From positions 119,217 through 183,216 of the forward strand of contig JALNZG010000006.1 in assembly GCA_023229425.1 (NCBI GenBank): a DNA stretch of 64,000 nt. Reading direction: 5' to 3'. Origin of the DNA: Ignavibacteriaceae bacterium. GTDB lineage: Bacteria; Bacteroidota; Ignavibacteria; Ignavibacteriales; Ignavibacteriaceae. Below, piece by piece: positions 53,716 through 63,865 of the stretch. The translations under genes were made by a program, and so were the position numbers. Below the pieces are notes generated by a model that had not been told where the DNA came from, made no database searches, and saw nothing but the letters and a program-made list of their open reading frames with translations. Within the stretch, counting starts at the first letter, position 1; every line of letters begins with the position of its first letter.

Positions 53716-55754
53716 GAAAAAATTTGAAAGATATCATCGAACATAAGGAACATCACTTACATCTGGATAATATTTTATCCGAAGGAACAAAAAACGGATT
53801 ACCAAAAATCGTTCTAGCGGGAAATCCGAATGTCGGGAAGTCACTTTTCTTTAATTATCTCAGCGGAACTTATGTTGATGTCTCGAACTTTCCCGGAACA
53901 ACGGTCTCGATAACAAAAGCGCTTTACAAAAATTCTGAAGTATATGATACACCCGGTGTATATGGTGTTTCGTCTTTTAACGACGAAGAAAAAGTTGCCC
54001 GTGATATTATTCTTGAAGCAGACATCGTTATTAATATAGTTAATGCACTTCATCTTGAAAGAGATTTGTTCCTAACTCTTCAATTGATTGATATGGGAAA
54101 AAAAATCTCTGTTTTTCTAAATTTTAATGATGAATTAAAAAAAAGAAAGATATTAATTGATCCAAAGAAACTTTCTGAACTGCTTGGTGTACCCGTATAT
54201 GAAGCCTCAGCCGTAAAGAAAATGGGATTTGAAAAACTTGACGAAGCAATTGCAGATGCAAAAGTCGGGATACAGCCGGACGCATTGCATCACGTATTGC
54301 ATGAAACTTTAAACCGGGTGGGATCCCAAGCTGAAGCGCTGTTAATTATCGAGGGAGATGAAATCATTGCGGAAAGGCACAGCGTCCCTTGCGGTTCCGG
54401 TGATGAACGGGAAATTATTTATATCGAACGAAGAAACCGTGTGAATGAAATTGTTTCAACGGTCGAACGTGAAGATTCTTCAAGAGGACTTTTCTTTAAT
54501 GCGTTAGGAAAATATTCGCTAAATCCGGTTACGGGAATTCCAATTTTACTTGTGATGCTTACGGTTCTTTATTTTTTTATCGGAGATTTTGTTTCGCAAA
54601 GAGTTGTAAACTTTACTGAAAAAACGATCGGCAAAAAATATTTTGAGTATTATCTGAAATCCTATGTGGCAAATTATACTCCTTCAGAAATTTCGGTTAT
54701 CATAAAGGATGAGGAAGACCCAGCGAAAAGATTAAGAGTTTATTCTTTTAAAGAAAATTTGAACGAGGATCAAAAAGTAAAACAAGAATTTAAGCATGTT
54801 TCACGAGATGAAAATGCGGTTGTTGATTTTAAATTTTCTAATTTGATCGCAAAACTTTTATTTGGAGAATTCGGCATAATCAGCATGACGATTACCTATC
54901 TGTTGTTTCTTCTTCTTCCGCTTGTTGCCGCATTTTATTTTGCGATGGCTTTGATGGAAGACAGCGGATATCTTCCGCGCCTGGCAACAATGCTTGATAG
55001 AATGATGAATAGAATAGGACTGAACGGCAGAGCCGTCATCCCCATCATGCTCGGTTTCGGATGCGTTACCATGGCTACCATCACTACTCGCCTGCTCGGA
55101 AGCGAAAGAGAAAAAACCATCGCTACAGCAATTCTTATGTACGTTATTCCTTGTTCGGCACAACTTGCAGTAATTGCCGTACTGTTAAGCGGAGCCGGAT
55201 TCCTTCCTATTCTCATTTATGTTTCCGTCATTTTTTCAACGCTTGTCGTTATATCTACAACTTTAAATAAATTCTTACCAGGGCAATCAACTCCTCTCTT
55301 AATTGATTTGCCGATTATGCGTCTTCCAAAATTAGATAATGCCTTCAAAAAAACTTTTTTCAGAACATATGGATTTATGAAAGAAGCATCCGTTTGGTTT
55401 TTTGTAGGGGCATTGTTTGTAGGCTTGTTGGATGTTACCGGTTTGTTAGTTCTCTTTCAAGATATTCTTGCGCCGATTACAACGCATTGGCTTAAGCTGC
55501 CAAAAGAAGCGGCGACTGCTTTTGTTATGGGTGTTGTAAGAAGAGATTTCGGGGCGGCTGGATTATTCGGTTTACATTTAATGCCGATGCAAATCACCGT
55601 TGCGCTTATAACTATAACTTTATTTGTTCCTTGTATTGCAGCCTTTATTATCATGATTAAAGAGCGCGGAATGAAAGAAGGATTGATCATCTGGTTTAGT
55701 GCATGGATATTTGCGTTTTTAATCGGCGGAATTGTTGCTCAAATAATTATTTAA
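53712..55754 (+). CDS. feoB: Ferrous iron transport protein B
   Basis: The 680-residue inner-membrane transporter has an N-terminal G domain (GNPNVGKS, DTPGVYG, NFND as the base-recognition motif) and two Gate/core membrane regions (about 270-680: EDSGYLPRLATMLDR, VIPIMLGFGCVTMA, MGVVRRDFGAAGLFG). It starts at a TTG that overlaps the feoA stop as TTGA. It imports Fe(II) in concert with FeoA. Confidence 0.95.
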   Translation: MRKNLKDIIEHKEHHLHLDNILSEGTKNGLPKIVLAGNPNVGKSLFFNYLSGTYVDVSNFPGTTVSITKALYKNSEVYDTPGVYGVSSFNDEEKVARDIILEADIVINIVNALHLERDLFLTLQLIDMGKKISVFLNFNDELKKRKILIDPKKLSELLGVPVYEASAVKKMGFEKLDEAIADAKVGIQPDALHHVLHETLNRVGSQAEALLIIEGDEIIAERHSVPCGSGDEREIIYIERRNRVNEIVSTVEREDSSRGLFFNALGKYSLNPVTGIPILLVMLTVLYFFIGDFVSQRVVNFTEKTIGKKYFEYYLKSYVANYTPSEISVIIKDEEDPAKRLRVYSFKENLNEDQKVKQEFKHVSRDENAVVDFKFSNLIAKLLFGEFGIISMTITYLLFLLLPLVAAFYFAMALMEDSGYLPRLATMLDRMMNRIGLNGRAVIPIMLGFGCVTMATITTRLLGSEREKTIATAILMYVIPCSAQLAVIAVLLSGAGFLPILIYVSVIFSTLVVISTTLNKFLPGQSTPLLIDLPIMRLPKLDNAFKKTFFRTYGFMKEASVWFFVGALFVGLLDVTGLLVLFQDILAPITTHWLKLPKEAATAFVMGVVRRDFGAAGLFGLHLMPMQITVALITITLFVPCIAAFIIMIKERGMKEGLIIWFSAWIFAFLIGGIVAQIII

Positions 55755-55761
55755 TTTTATT

Positions 55762-56496
55762 ATGATGAAAAAGAAACTAAGAAATCCAACACCAAAATTT
55801 CCAATCGTTTGGAAGAAAAAAGATTTTTCAATTAAAATCTTTTGTTCAATCCCAAATATCGCAACCGGGATTTTACTCACTGCAGGCGAGAACCATTTTG
55901 TAATTGATCCGGGCGATGGAATTTTACGGGACTTGAGTAAAGAGCTTGGCGTGGAAAGTCTGAAAAATATTTGTAATATTTTCGTTACTCATGGGCACCA
56001 TGACCATCTCGGCGGTGTTTGGTCCCTGCTTACGTATTTACGTGTAATGAATAAAACGTCTCCACTCAAAATTTATTATCCTTCCGGATGTATTGAGATA
56101 GAAAGTATTTATCATGCTTTTACAAAAGTTTATTCACACAACCTTCCTTATAAAATTGAATTAAAGAAAATTAGCGAGGGGAAAAAAATCACTATTAAAA
56201 ATGTTAAGGTTAAACCGTTTGCCGTAATTCATAAAGAATATCTCTCGAACACAAAAGAAAAAAGAGCCGTACCCGCATTGGGTTTTCATTTCAAATACAA
56301 TGGCAAAACCATTTGTTATGGCGGAGATACCGGCTATTGTGATTCGTTGGTAAAAGCGGCAAAGGGCGCTGATCTGGCAATTCTTGAAGCGGGACACGAA
56401 GATGCCGCATCCGATGATATGCACATGACAATGGAAGAAGCACAATCAATCGGGAAATCTGCAAAGGAATTTGTTCTCGTCCATATCCCCGAATAA
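55762..56496 (+). CDS. MBL-fold metallo-hydrolase
   Basis: The 244-residue enzyme has the metallo-beta-lactamase motif THGHHDHLGG and later metal ligands (YGGDTGYCD, H near ILEAGHED, H near VLVHIPE), similar to the RNase Z/MBL group. The substrate is not evident. It lies 7 bp after feoB, so it belongs to the iron operon by transcription. Confidence 0.88.
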   Translation: MMKKKLRNPTPKFPIVWKKKDFSIKIFCSIPNIATGILLTAGENHFVIDPGDGILRDLSKELGVESLKNICNIFVTHGHHDHLGGVWSLLTYLRVMNKTSPLKIYYPSGCIEIESIYHAFTKVYSHNLPYKIELKKISEGKKITIKNVKVKPFAVIHKEYLSNTKEKRAVPALGFHFKYNGKTICYGGDTGYCDSLVKAAKGADLAILEAGHEDAASDDMHMTMEEAQSIGKSAKEFVLVHIPE

Positions 56497-56564
56497 ATTT
56501 TTTCAGTTTTTCTTAGTAACTATTCTTATCTTTTAAACAATATTTAAAACTAATTTGGAGCTGT

Positions 56565-57593
56565 ATGAAATACTTTCTTTTTTTATTCATGACCGGAATT
56601 CTTTTTTGCCAAACTTCCGATTCTCTCCGGTTTCCCGAAGAAAGACATTTTAAAAATATACGAATGCTTACACCGGAAGGCGAAAATGCCGAAGCATATC
56701 TTTCCTTTGATGAAAAAAAATTAATTTATCAATCTACTCACGGAAGCCTTCAATGCGATCAAATTTTTACTATGAATATTAACGGTAGTGATAAAAAACT
56801 TGTTTCAACAGGAAAAGGAAGAACGACTTGCTCTTATTTTCTTCCGGGAGATTCTTTAATTATTTATGCTTCAACTCATCTCGATAACGAAAACTGTCCT
56901 CCGCTGCCGGATAAATCGAAAGGTTATGTTTGGAAGTTGTATGAATCATTCGATATTTTTTCCGCAAAAACAGACGGCACAAATCTCAAAAGGTTAACTT
57001 CAACTTATGGTTATGATGCCGAAGCTACCGTCTCTCCAAAAGGAGATAAAATAATCTTCACTTCAACTCGCGATGGGGACCCGGAGTTATATTTAATGGA
57101 TTTTGACGGCTCAAATCAAACAAGACTTACATTTGAAAAAGGATATGACGGCGGCGCATTCTTCTCACTCGACGGATCGAAAATTGTGTTCCGTGCAAGT
57201 CGTCCGAAAACCGAGCATGAATTTGAAGACTATAACGACTTAGTTAAAAACGGTTACGTTCGTCCGACTGCATTAGAGATTTTTACAATGGATGCAGACG
57301 GAAAAAATATAAAACAGATCACTCATCTTAATAAAGCAAGTTTTGCTCCTTTCTTTTCTCCGGACATGCATAAAATTATTTTCTCTTCCAACTCCGGAAG
57401 CAAAACCGGTAGAGATTTTAATTTGTTTATGATTAATGCTGATGGCACCGGTATAGAACAAATTACATTTTACGAATCGTTCGACGGATTCCCGATGTTT
57501 ACAAGGAATGGGAAACATTTAATTTTTGCTTCAAACCGGTTCAACAAAAAAGAGGGCGATACAAATATTTTTATAGCAGATTGGATTGAATAA
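56565..57593 (+). CDS. Secreted TolB-like/PD40 beta-propeller protein
   Basis: The 342-residue protein has a signal peptide (1-16) and PD40 propeller repeats (about 45-330): EAYLSFDEKKLIYQS, EATVSPKGDKIIFTSTRDGDPELYLMD, GGAFFSLDGSKIVFRAS and APFFSPDMHKIIFSSN. It lacks the N-terminal TolB domain. It is followed by the M28 peptidase gene after 18 bp, so they are likely one transcript. Confidence 0.88.
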   Translation: MKYFLFLFMTGILFCQTSDSLRFPEERHFKNIRMLTPEGENAEAYLSFDEKKLIYQSTHGSLQCDQIFTMNINGSDKKLVSTGKGRTTCSYFLPGDSLIIYASTHLDNENCPPLPDKSKGYVWKLYESFDIFSAKTDGTNLKRLTSTYGYDAEATVSPKGDKIIFTSTRDGDPELYLMDFDGSNQTRLTFEKGYDGGAFFSLDGSKIVFRASRPKTEHEFEDYNDLVKNGYVRPTALEIFTMDADGKNIKQITHLNKASFAPFFSPDMHKIIFSSNSGSKTGRDFNLFMINADGTGIEQITFYESFDGFPMFTRNGKHLIFASNRFNKKEGDTNIFIADWIE

Positions 57594-57611
57594 AATAAAA
57601 GGATCATTCAA

Positions 57612-59405
57612 ATGAAAAAAAACTTTTCGGTACTACTTGTTCTTTTTGCATGCAGTTTTCTTTCTCCCCAGGTTAAACAGCACGAGAGTGCTATTACTGC
57701 AAAAGAGATTATCGGTCACATTTCCTATCTTGCTTCGGATGCCATGAAAGGAAGAGCAAGCGGAAGTAAAGAAATTATTGTTGCCGCTAATTACATCAAA
57801 GATCAATTTAATTTATTCGGATTAAAACCGCTTTTTAAAAATTCTTTCTTTCAAGAATATTCTTTCATCTCCGATGTGAAAGCTTCCAAAAACAATTCTC
57901 TTTCTTTTAAGGTAAAAGGTAAAGAAATTAAATTGAAATATGGAAAAGATTTTGTGGCTACTCCCTTTTCCGGAACAAGTAAAAGCAAAGCGAAATTAGT
58001 TTTTGCCGGATATGGAATTGCTGCCCCGAAATTGAATTATGATGATTACAAGAGCCTTGATGTGAAAGGGAAAATTGTTATTGTGATGAAAAATAATCCC
58101 GAATATGATAATCCGCATTCTGAATTTGATAAATTCTCCAGCTTACGGTTGAAAGCAACTCTCGCAAAAGAAAAAGGAGCTTTGGGAATTATTTTCGTTA
58201 ACGGTCATCTGCCGAAAGATTCATCCGACGATCTGATAAAATTCAAATACGATAGAGCAGGCGGAGTTAAAAATTTTTCAGTCGTTCATGCTAAAAGAAA
58301 TTTTATTGATAAAATCTTTGAAGCTGAAAACCAAAATTTTGCTCAGCATCAAAAGATGATGAAAGATAGTAACAAAACCGCTTCATTTGAATTTGTAAAA
58401 TCTTCAGCACAATTAACAACTGAAATAAAAGAAGTTGAATCGAAAACTTTAAATGTTTGCGGTTATTTAGAAGGGACCGATCCAAAATTAAAAGATGAAT
58501 TTCTCGTTATCGGCGCTCATTATGATCATTTGGGAATGGGGGGTGACGGATCTCTTTACAAAGGAACGGATGAGCAAATCCATAACGGTGCAGATGATAA
58601 CGCTTCCGGCACAACCGGAGTTCTTGAGCTCGCAGAAAAATTTGCTTCGCAAAAAGCGCAATTAAAGAGAAGTATTATTTTTGTAACTTTTTCAGGTGAA
58701 GAATTAGGACTGCTTGGTTCAAATTATTTTGTTAATAATCCTCCCGTTCCGGTAGAAAAAATGGTAACAATGCTTAACCTTGATATGATCGGAAGATTAA
58801 ACACTGAAAATGCGCTCACTATTTACGGAACAGGAACTTCATCAAAGTGGAAAGATTTGCTTAACGAAAAAAACACAGCATCTTTTAAATTAGCGTTTAA
58901 CGATGAAGGATTTGGACCAAGTGATCACTCATCCTTTTATGGAAAAGCCATTCCCGTGCTTTTCTTTTTCACCGGAGTTCATTCTGATTATCACCGTCCG
59001 GCTGACGATGCCGATTTAATTAACTCGACCGGGGAAGAAAAAATTCTGAATTATGTTTTTGATGTTGCAAATGCTCTTGCCGTACAACCGGAAAAACCGG
59101 ATTATATAAATGTTCCGAGAAAAGAACAAAGTTCAGGCGGATGGAAAGTTTACGTTGGAACGGTTCCTGATTATTCAAGTAATAGTGAAGGTTTTAAACT
59201 TTCCGGTGTAAGCCCGGGAAGTCCTGCAGAAAAAGCCGGATTAAAAGCCAATGATATTATGCTCAAGTTTGGCGATAAAAAAATTGAGAATATTTATGAT
59301 TACGTTTATGCCCTGCAAGACCATGTTCCCGGTGATGTAGTTGAAGTTCAAGTTAAAAGAAATAATGAATTGCTTACAGTAAAAGTTACGCTCGGGGCAA
59401 AATAA
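57612..59405 (+). CDS. Secreted M28 aminopeptidase with PA and PDZ domains
   Basis: The 597-residue zinc peptidase has a signal peptide, a PA insert (about 130-225) and the two-zinc site of M28 enzymes: IGAHYDHLG, HNGADDNASGTTG (Asp), SGEELGLLGS (Glu), LDMIGRL and the final GVHSDYHRPADD. A C-terminal PDZ domain (about 505-597, VSPGSPAEKAGLKANDIML) may guide substrates. It acts outside or in the periplasm on peptides. Confidence 0.93.
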   Translation: MKKNFSVLLVLFACSFLSPQVKQHESAITAKEIIGHISYLASDAMKGRASGSKEIIVAANYIKDQFNLFGLKPLFKNSFFQEYSFISDVKASKNNSLSFKVKGKEIKLKYGKDFVATPFSGTSKSKAKLVFAGYGIAAPKLNYDDYKSLDVKGKIVIVMKNNPEYDNPHSEFDKFSSLRLKATLAKEKGALGIIFVNGHLPKDSSDDLIKFKYDRAGGVKNFSVVHAKRNFIDKIFEAENQNFAQHQKMMKDSNKTASFEFVKSSAQLTTEIKEVESKTLNVCGYLEGTDPKLKDEFLVIGAHYDHLGMGGDGSLYKGTDEQIHNGADDNASGTTGVLELAEKFASQKAQLKRSIIFVTFSGEELGLLGSNYFVNNPPVPVEKMVTMLNLDMIGRLNTENALTIYGTGTSSKWKDLLNEKNTASFKLAFNDEGFGPSDHSSFYGKAIPVLFFFTGVHSDYHRPADDADLINSTGEEKILNYVFDVANALAVQPEKPDYINVPRKEQSSGGWKVYVGTVPDYSSNSEGFKLSGVSPGSPAEKAGLKANDIMLKFGDKKIENIYDYVYALQDHVPGDVVEVQVKRNNELLTVKVTLGAK

Positions 59406-59605
59406 TTACTCGTTTCACGAAAGCGAAGATGATGCAGAAACTTCACTTCGCTTTTTTTTATTTCGATTTTTTGCATTAGCAAAACATTGAATTGATTTAG
59501 CGCAACTTATCTGTTTCCGCGAAAGAATTATACCTCTTTTCCCCTAAGTTTTCTTAATTTCATTATAAGAAATTAAGAAATTATTATAACCCTCTTGGAA
59601 CTCTA

Positions 59606-62221
59606 ATGAAAAAACTTTTCATTTTAATTATGTCATTCTTTTTCGCAATGCAGTCATTCGGACAATACGCATCCATCTGGGATCAAGTACCGGGTAAAAT
59701 TAAAGTGAAAAAATCTTTTAAACGATTAGAATGGTTTTACCGGCAGCGGGCTTTCCCATTAGACACGATTCCACTAACAAATTATTTTAAGGAAAAAGAA
59801 AAACAAATTTCAGTTGATAAAATCTCTCTCTCAAAAAGTAAGGCTTTGGTTTCATGGTCTGCTATAGGACCAAAATCTATCACCTCCGGATGGCCTACCA
59901 TTTGGGGGAATTTTAGCGGAAGGATTCGCGGTATAGCAATTCATCCGGCAGATCCAAATATTGTTTATATCGGTGCGGCTTCCGGTGGAATTTGGAAAAC
60001 CACTAATGGAGGAACCACGTGGCAGGATTTATCAAGTCAATTTGAACTTTTAACTTTTGGCGCAATAGCCATTGACCCGCAAAACCCCGAAACTGTTTAC
60101 GCCGGAACAGGAGAATTGCTCGCCGGATGGGATATGAATACCTATTCCGGTGATGGCATTTATAAAACAACGGACGGAGGAAGCACCTGGGCGAAAACCA
60201 ATCAAGGAATTGGAAGCTCAACTCACATTGCTGCAATTGCGGTCAGTCCGAATAATTCAAATATAATTCTAGCAGCATTAGCGAGCGGAAATTGGTTTAA
60301 AGGAGATATGTCAAACGAAGGAATTTGGAGAAGTAGCGACGCAGGCGTAACATGGACAAGAGTGAAATCTTTACAAGACCCGAATGAAATTGTTTTCCAC
60401 CCTACTGATGTTAACAGAGTTTATTTTTCTTGCGGCGGTGGTTATACAACTGCGGGAGTTTATTATTCAACTAACGCCGGTACAAACTGGATTCAATCTA
60501 ATGCAGGCTTACCTGTTACTTCATCAATTATGCGAATACAAATTGCCCTTGCAAATTCTACTCCCTCAACTCTTTACTCATATATTTATACTACTGAAAC
60601 TGATTTAATATCCAAAGCTTACAAATCCACTGATAATGGAACAAATTGGATTCAAATTTCCACTACAAAAAATCTTGGCGGAAGTTATGACGGTTCTACC
60701 TGGGATGACCAAGGTTGGTATGATCTAACTTTAGCAGTAAAACCTACTGATCCGAACTTTGTTTTGTTTGGAAATATAGAACTGCATAAAACAACGAACG
60801 GTTCGAGCATTAATGTTGTGAGAAATGTGTCCGGTCCATTTAGCGGAACAACTGCATGGGACAGCCCCATGCATGTTGATTATCATAAAATTGTTTTTGC
60901 TCCGTCGAATTCTAATTATGTTTATACTGGTTCGGATGGCGGTATTTATAAATCCACAAACGGCGGAACTTCATGGTTTCATGTAAATAATTTGATTTCC
61001 ACTCTTCAATTTTATCGGCTTGCTTCTCATCCTACAAATGAAAATATTCTGCTTGGGGGGGCACAAGATAACGGCGTTTTCAGAACAACCAATAAAGGAA
61101 CTTCGAGTTGGAGTTTTGTAAGTACAGGTGATGGAATGGAATGTTTCTATGATTACACTAACCCAAACATTGTTTACTACAGTACCCAGCAAGGAAGTCT
61201 CGTTAAATCTACTGATGGGGGAGTAAGTAACTGGAACGATATTACTCCTATTTGGGATGCAACTTCTGCTTGGACTACTCCATTTGCGATGCACGTAACC
61301 GATCATACTATTCTCTACACGGCTTCAAAAAGTTTTTGGAAATCCACAAACTCAGGTTCATTATGGACGAACATATCTCCTAATGCAGCAACTAAGACTA
61401 TTATTTCTTTCGATCAAAGTAAGGTAAACACCAACAACTTTATTTTTGTTGCAGGTGAATATTCAACTTCACCGCAAATTAAAATTTCAACCAATGGCGG
61501 TATAACATGGGTGGATAGAACTTCAAAAATTCCTACTCCCAATAATTATATTGCACGGGTTGTAACTGATCCGAATGATGCAAATACCGTTTATTTTGTC
61601 CGCTCCGGTTTTGGTGCGGGAAAAGTTTTTCGTTCAACTGATTTGGGTAACAATTGGACTAACATCAGCGGAAATTTGCCGGATGTACCTTGCAGTGATC
61701 TTTTTATTGATCCGGTGAACACTGCATACATGTATGTTGGAAATGATTTTGGCGTTTATTACACTACAAACAGCGGAACAAGCTGGAGCAGATTAGGAAA
61801 CGGAATGCCTTACGTTCCCGTTTTGGATTTCAGTTACTTTAATAATGGAATAAAAAGATTATTGCGCGCAGCTACACATGGTCGCTCCGCATTTGAAATT
61901 AATCTAAATGATATTCTTACAAGCATTTCAGTCGAAGAAAATCCGATAACAAAACCGGTACAATTTTCACTTGAACAAAACTATCCGAATCCATTTAATC
62001 CGGCAACAACAATTAAGTTCTCTGTTCAGAAGAAAAGCTTTGTTACCTTAAAAGTATTTGATGTACTGGGAAAAGAATTACAAACTTTAGTTGATGAAGA
62101 AAAATCTGCAGGAAATTATGAAGTTACTTTTGATGCTGCAAAATTAACATCAGGTGTTTACTTCTACACGATGCAAACAGATAACTTTCTCGCAACAAAA
62201 AAGTTAGTTGTGCTAAAATAA
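59606..62221 (+). CDS. Secreted Asp-box (VPS10/sialidase-like) repeat protein with T9SS sorting domain
   Basis: The 871-residue protein has a signal peptide, then many Asp-box repeats (for example TTNGGTTW, TDGGSTW, SDAGVTW, STNGGTSW) forming sortilin-like propellers over about 75-760. It ends in a T9SS sorting domain (about 783-871, QNYPNPFNPATTIKF to TKKLVVLK). It would be secreted to the surface. Its enzymatic role, if any, cannot be judged. Confidence 0.9.
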   Translation: MKKLFILIMSFFFAMQSFGQYASIWDQVPGKIKVKKSFKRLEWFYRQRAFPLDTIPLTNYFKEKEKQISVDKISLSKSKALVSWSAIGPKSITSGWPTIWGNFSGRIRGIAIHPADPNIVYIGAASGGIWKTTNGGTTWQDLSSQFELLTFGAIAIDPQNPETVYAGTGELLAGWDMNTYSGDGIYKTTDGGSTWAKTNQGIGSSTHIAAIAVSPNNSNIILAALASGNWFKGDMSNEGIWRSSDAGVTWTRVKSLQDPNEIVFHPTDVNRVYFSCGGGYTTAGVYYSTNAGTNWIQSNAGLPVTSSIMRIQIALANSTPSTLYSYIYTTETDLISKAYKSTDNGTNWIQISTTKNLGGSYDGSTWDDQGWYDLTLAVKPTDPNFVLFGNIELHKTTNGSSINVVRNVSGPFSGTTAWDSPMHVDYHKIVFAPSNSNYVYTGSDGGIYKSTNGGTSWFHVNNLISTLQFYRLASHPTNENILLGGAQDNGVFRTTNKGTSSWSFVSTGDGMECFYDYTNPNIVYYSTQQGSLVKSTDGGVSNWNDITPIWDATSAWTTPFAMHVTDHTILYTASKSFWKSTNSGSLWTNISPNAATKTIISFDQSKVNTNNFIFVAGEYSTSPQIKISTNGGITWVDRTSKIPTPNNYIARVVTDPNDANTVYFVRSGFGAGKVFRSTDLGNNWTNISGNLPDVPCSDLFIDPVNTAYMYVGNDFGVYYTTNSGTSWSRLGNGMPYVPVLDFSYFNNGIKRLLRAATHGRSAFEINLNDILTSISVEENPITKPVQFSLEQNYPNPFNPATTIKFSVQKKSFVTLKVFDVLGKELQTLVDEEKSAGNYEVTFDAAKLTSGVYFYTMQTDNFLATKKLVVLK

Positions 62222-62239
62222 AAATGGAAGGAAGAACAA

Positions 62240-63865
62240 ATGAAAAAGAAAAAAGTCGGCAACAATATGTTATCATTCAAGAGAACCTTTTGTAATCTTG
62301 ACCGGGTTGTTTTCTTCGCTCTTTTACTTTCATTTTCTCTCTTCGCTCAATTTAAAAACGTCCGTGTTGATGCCGCTACTACAACCGATGCCGAAGAAGT
62401 TACGATTGCAATTAATACAAAAAACCCTGCACAAGTTGCCGCCGGTGCAAATATTTATTATAATTTCTTTTCTTCAGATTCAGCTTTAAATTGGAAACAA
62501 GGAACGCTCACTTCTTCTCTCGGCGTTTGGGGCGATCCCTGTGTTATCTATGACGGTCTAGGAAATTTATTCTTTGCTCATCTTTCTTACCCCGGCTATG
62601 TTTCAGCCAATTGGATAGACAGAATTGTTGTTCAAAGATCTACAGACAATGGAAAAACTTGGAACGATGGAGTTGGAGTTTTTTATAACCCGCCAAAACA
62701 GCAGGACAAAGAATGGCTTGCTGTTGATCTTCACTCACAATATAAAAATAATCTTTACACAAGCTGGACTGAATTTGATAAATATGGTTCTACTGCAAAA
62801 CCTGACAGCACAAGAATTCTTTTTTCGCGTTCAACAAATCAGGGTGAAACTTGGTCGCGGGCAGTAAAAGTAAGCGACAAAGGTGGCAATTGCATAGATG
62901 AAGACAATACTGTTGAAGGAGCAGTTCCGGCTGTTGGACCAAATGGCGAAGTTTATGTTGCATGGTCCGGCCCATTAGGAATTATGTTTGATAGAACAAT
63001 TGACGGCGGTTTAACTTTTGGGAAAGATATTTTTGTTACTTCTCAACCGGGCGGCTGGGATTTTTGGGTTCCCGGAATTAACCGCTGCAACGGTTTACCG
63101 ATAACATTATGCGATACAAGTTCGTCTGTTACGCGCGGAAATGTTTATGTCTGCTGGGGCGATCAAAGAAACGGAACGGATAACTCCGATGTTTTTGTAA
63201 TTAAGTCAACTGATGGAGGAAACACTTGGGGAGATGTAGTTCGGGTGAATAATGATAACACTACGCGTCATCAATTTTTTCCGTGGATGACAATTGATCA
63301 AACAACCGGAAATCTTTATGCGGTTTTTTATGATAGAAGAAACACAGCTGGTTACGCGACTGATGTCTATCTTGCAAAATCTTCAAATGGCGGAGAGAGT
63401 TTTGATAATTTTAAAATAAGCGAATCTTCGTTCACTCCAACTTCAACTGTTTTTTTTGGCGATTACACAAACATCGCAGCTTTCAACAAAAAAGTGTATC
63501 CTATATGGATGCGACTTGACGGACAGAAACTCAGTGTTTACACAGCTTTGATCACCGATACACTAAGCGTGGTAAATGTTAAAGATGAAGCGGCAAAGGT
63601 GTATAGTTTTCAACTTTATCAAAATTTTCCCAATCCCTTTAATCCAACAACATCAATTTTATACAATTTAGAAAATGAAAGTTTTGTAACGCTAAAAGTT
63701 TTTGATGTGCTGGGAAAAGAAGTTGAAGTTTTGGTGAACGAAACCAAATCCGCCGGACAGCATGAAATATTTTTTAATGCGAAGAACATTGCATCCGGAA
63801 TTTATTTTTACAGTTTATCAGCAGGAAATATCCATCAAATGAAGAAGATGATTTTTGTGAAATAA
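62240..63865 (+). CDS. Secreted BNR/sialidase-like protein with T9SS sorting domain
   Basis: The 541-residue protein has a signal-like N terminus (possibly starting at Met 9, MLSFKRTF), a BNR/Asp-box propeller (STDNGKTW, STNQGETW, STDGGNTW, SSNGGESF) and a T9SS sorting domain (about 452-541, QNFPNPFNPTTSI to MKKMIFVK). It lies 18 bp after the previous gene and likely forms an operon with it. A sialidase active site (Arg triad) is not clear, so it may only bind glycans or proteins. Confidence 0.9.
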   Translation: MKKKKVGNNMLSFKRTFCNLDRVVFFALLLSFSLFAQFKNVRVDAATTTDAEEVTIAINTKNPAQVAAGANIYYNFFSSDSALNWKQGTLTSSLGVWGDPCVIYDGLGNLFFAHLSYPGYVSANWIDRIVVQRSTDNGKTWNDGVGVFYNPPKQQDKEWLAVDLHSQYKNNLYTSWTEFDKYGSTAKPDSTRILFSRSTNQGETWSRAVKVSDKGGNCIDEDNTVEGAVPAVGPNGEVYVAWSGPLGIMFDRTIDGGLTFGKDIFVTSQPGGWDFWVPGINRCNGLPITLCDTSSSVTRGNVYVCWGDQRNGTDNSDVFVIKSTDGGNTWGDVVRVNNDNTTRHQFFPWMTIDQTTGNLYAVFYDRRNTAGYATDVYLAKSSNGGESFDNFKISESSFTPTSTVFFGDYTNIAAFNKKVYPIWMRLDGQKLSVYTALITDTLSVVNVKDEAAKVYSFQLYQNFPNPFNPTTSILYNLENESFVTLKVFDVLGKEVEVLVNETKSAGQHEIFFNAKNIASGIYFYSLSAGNIHQMKKMIFVK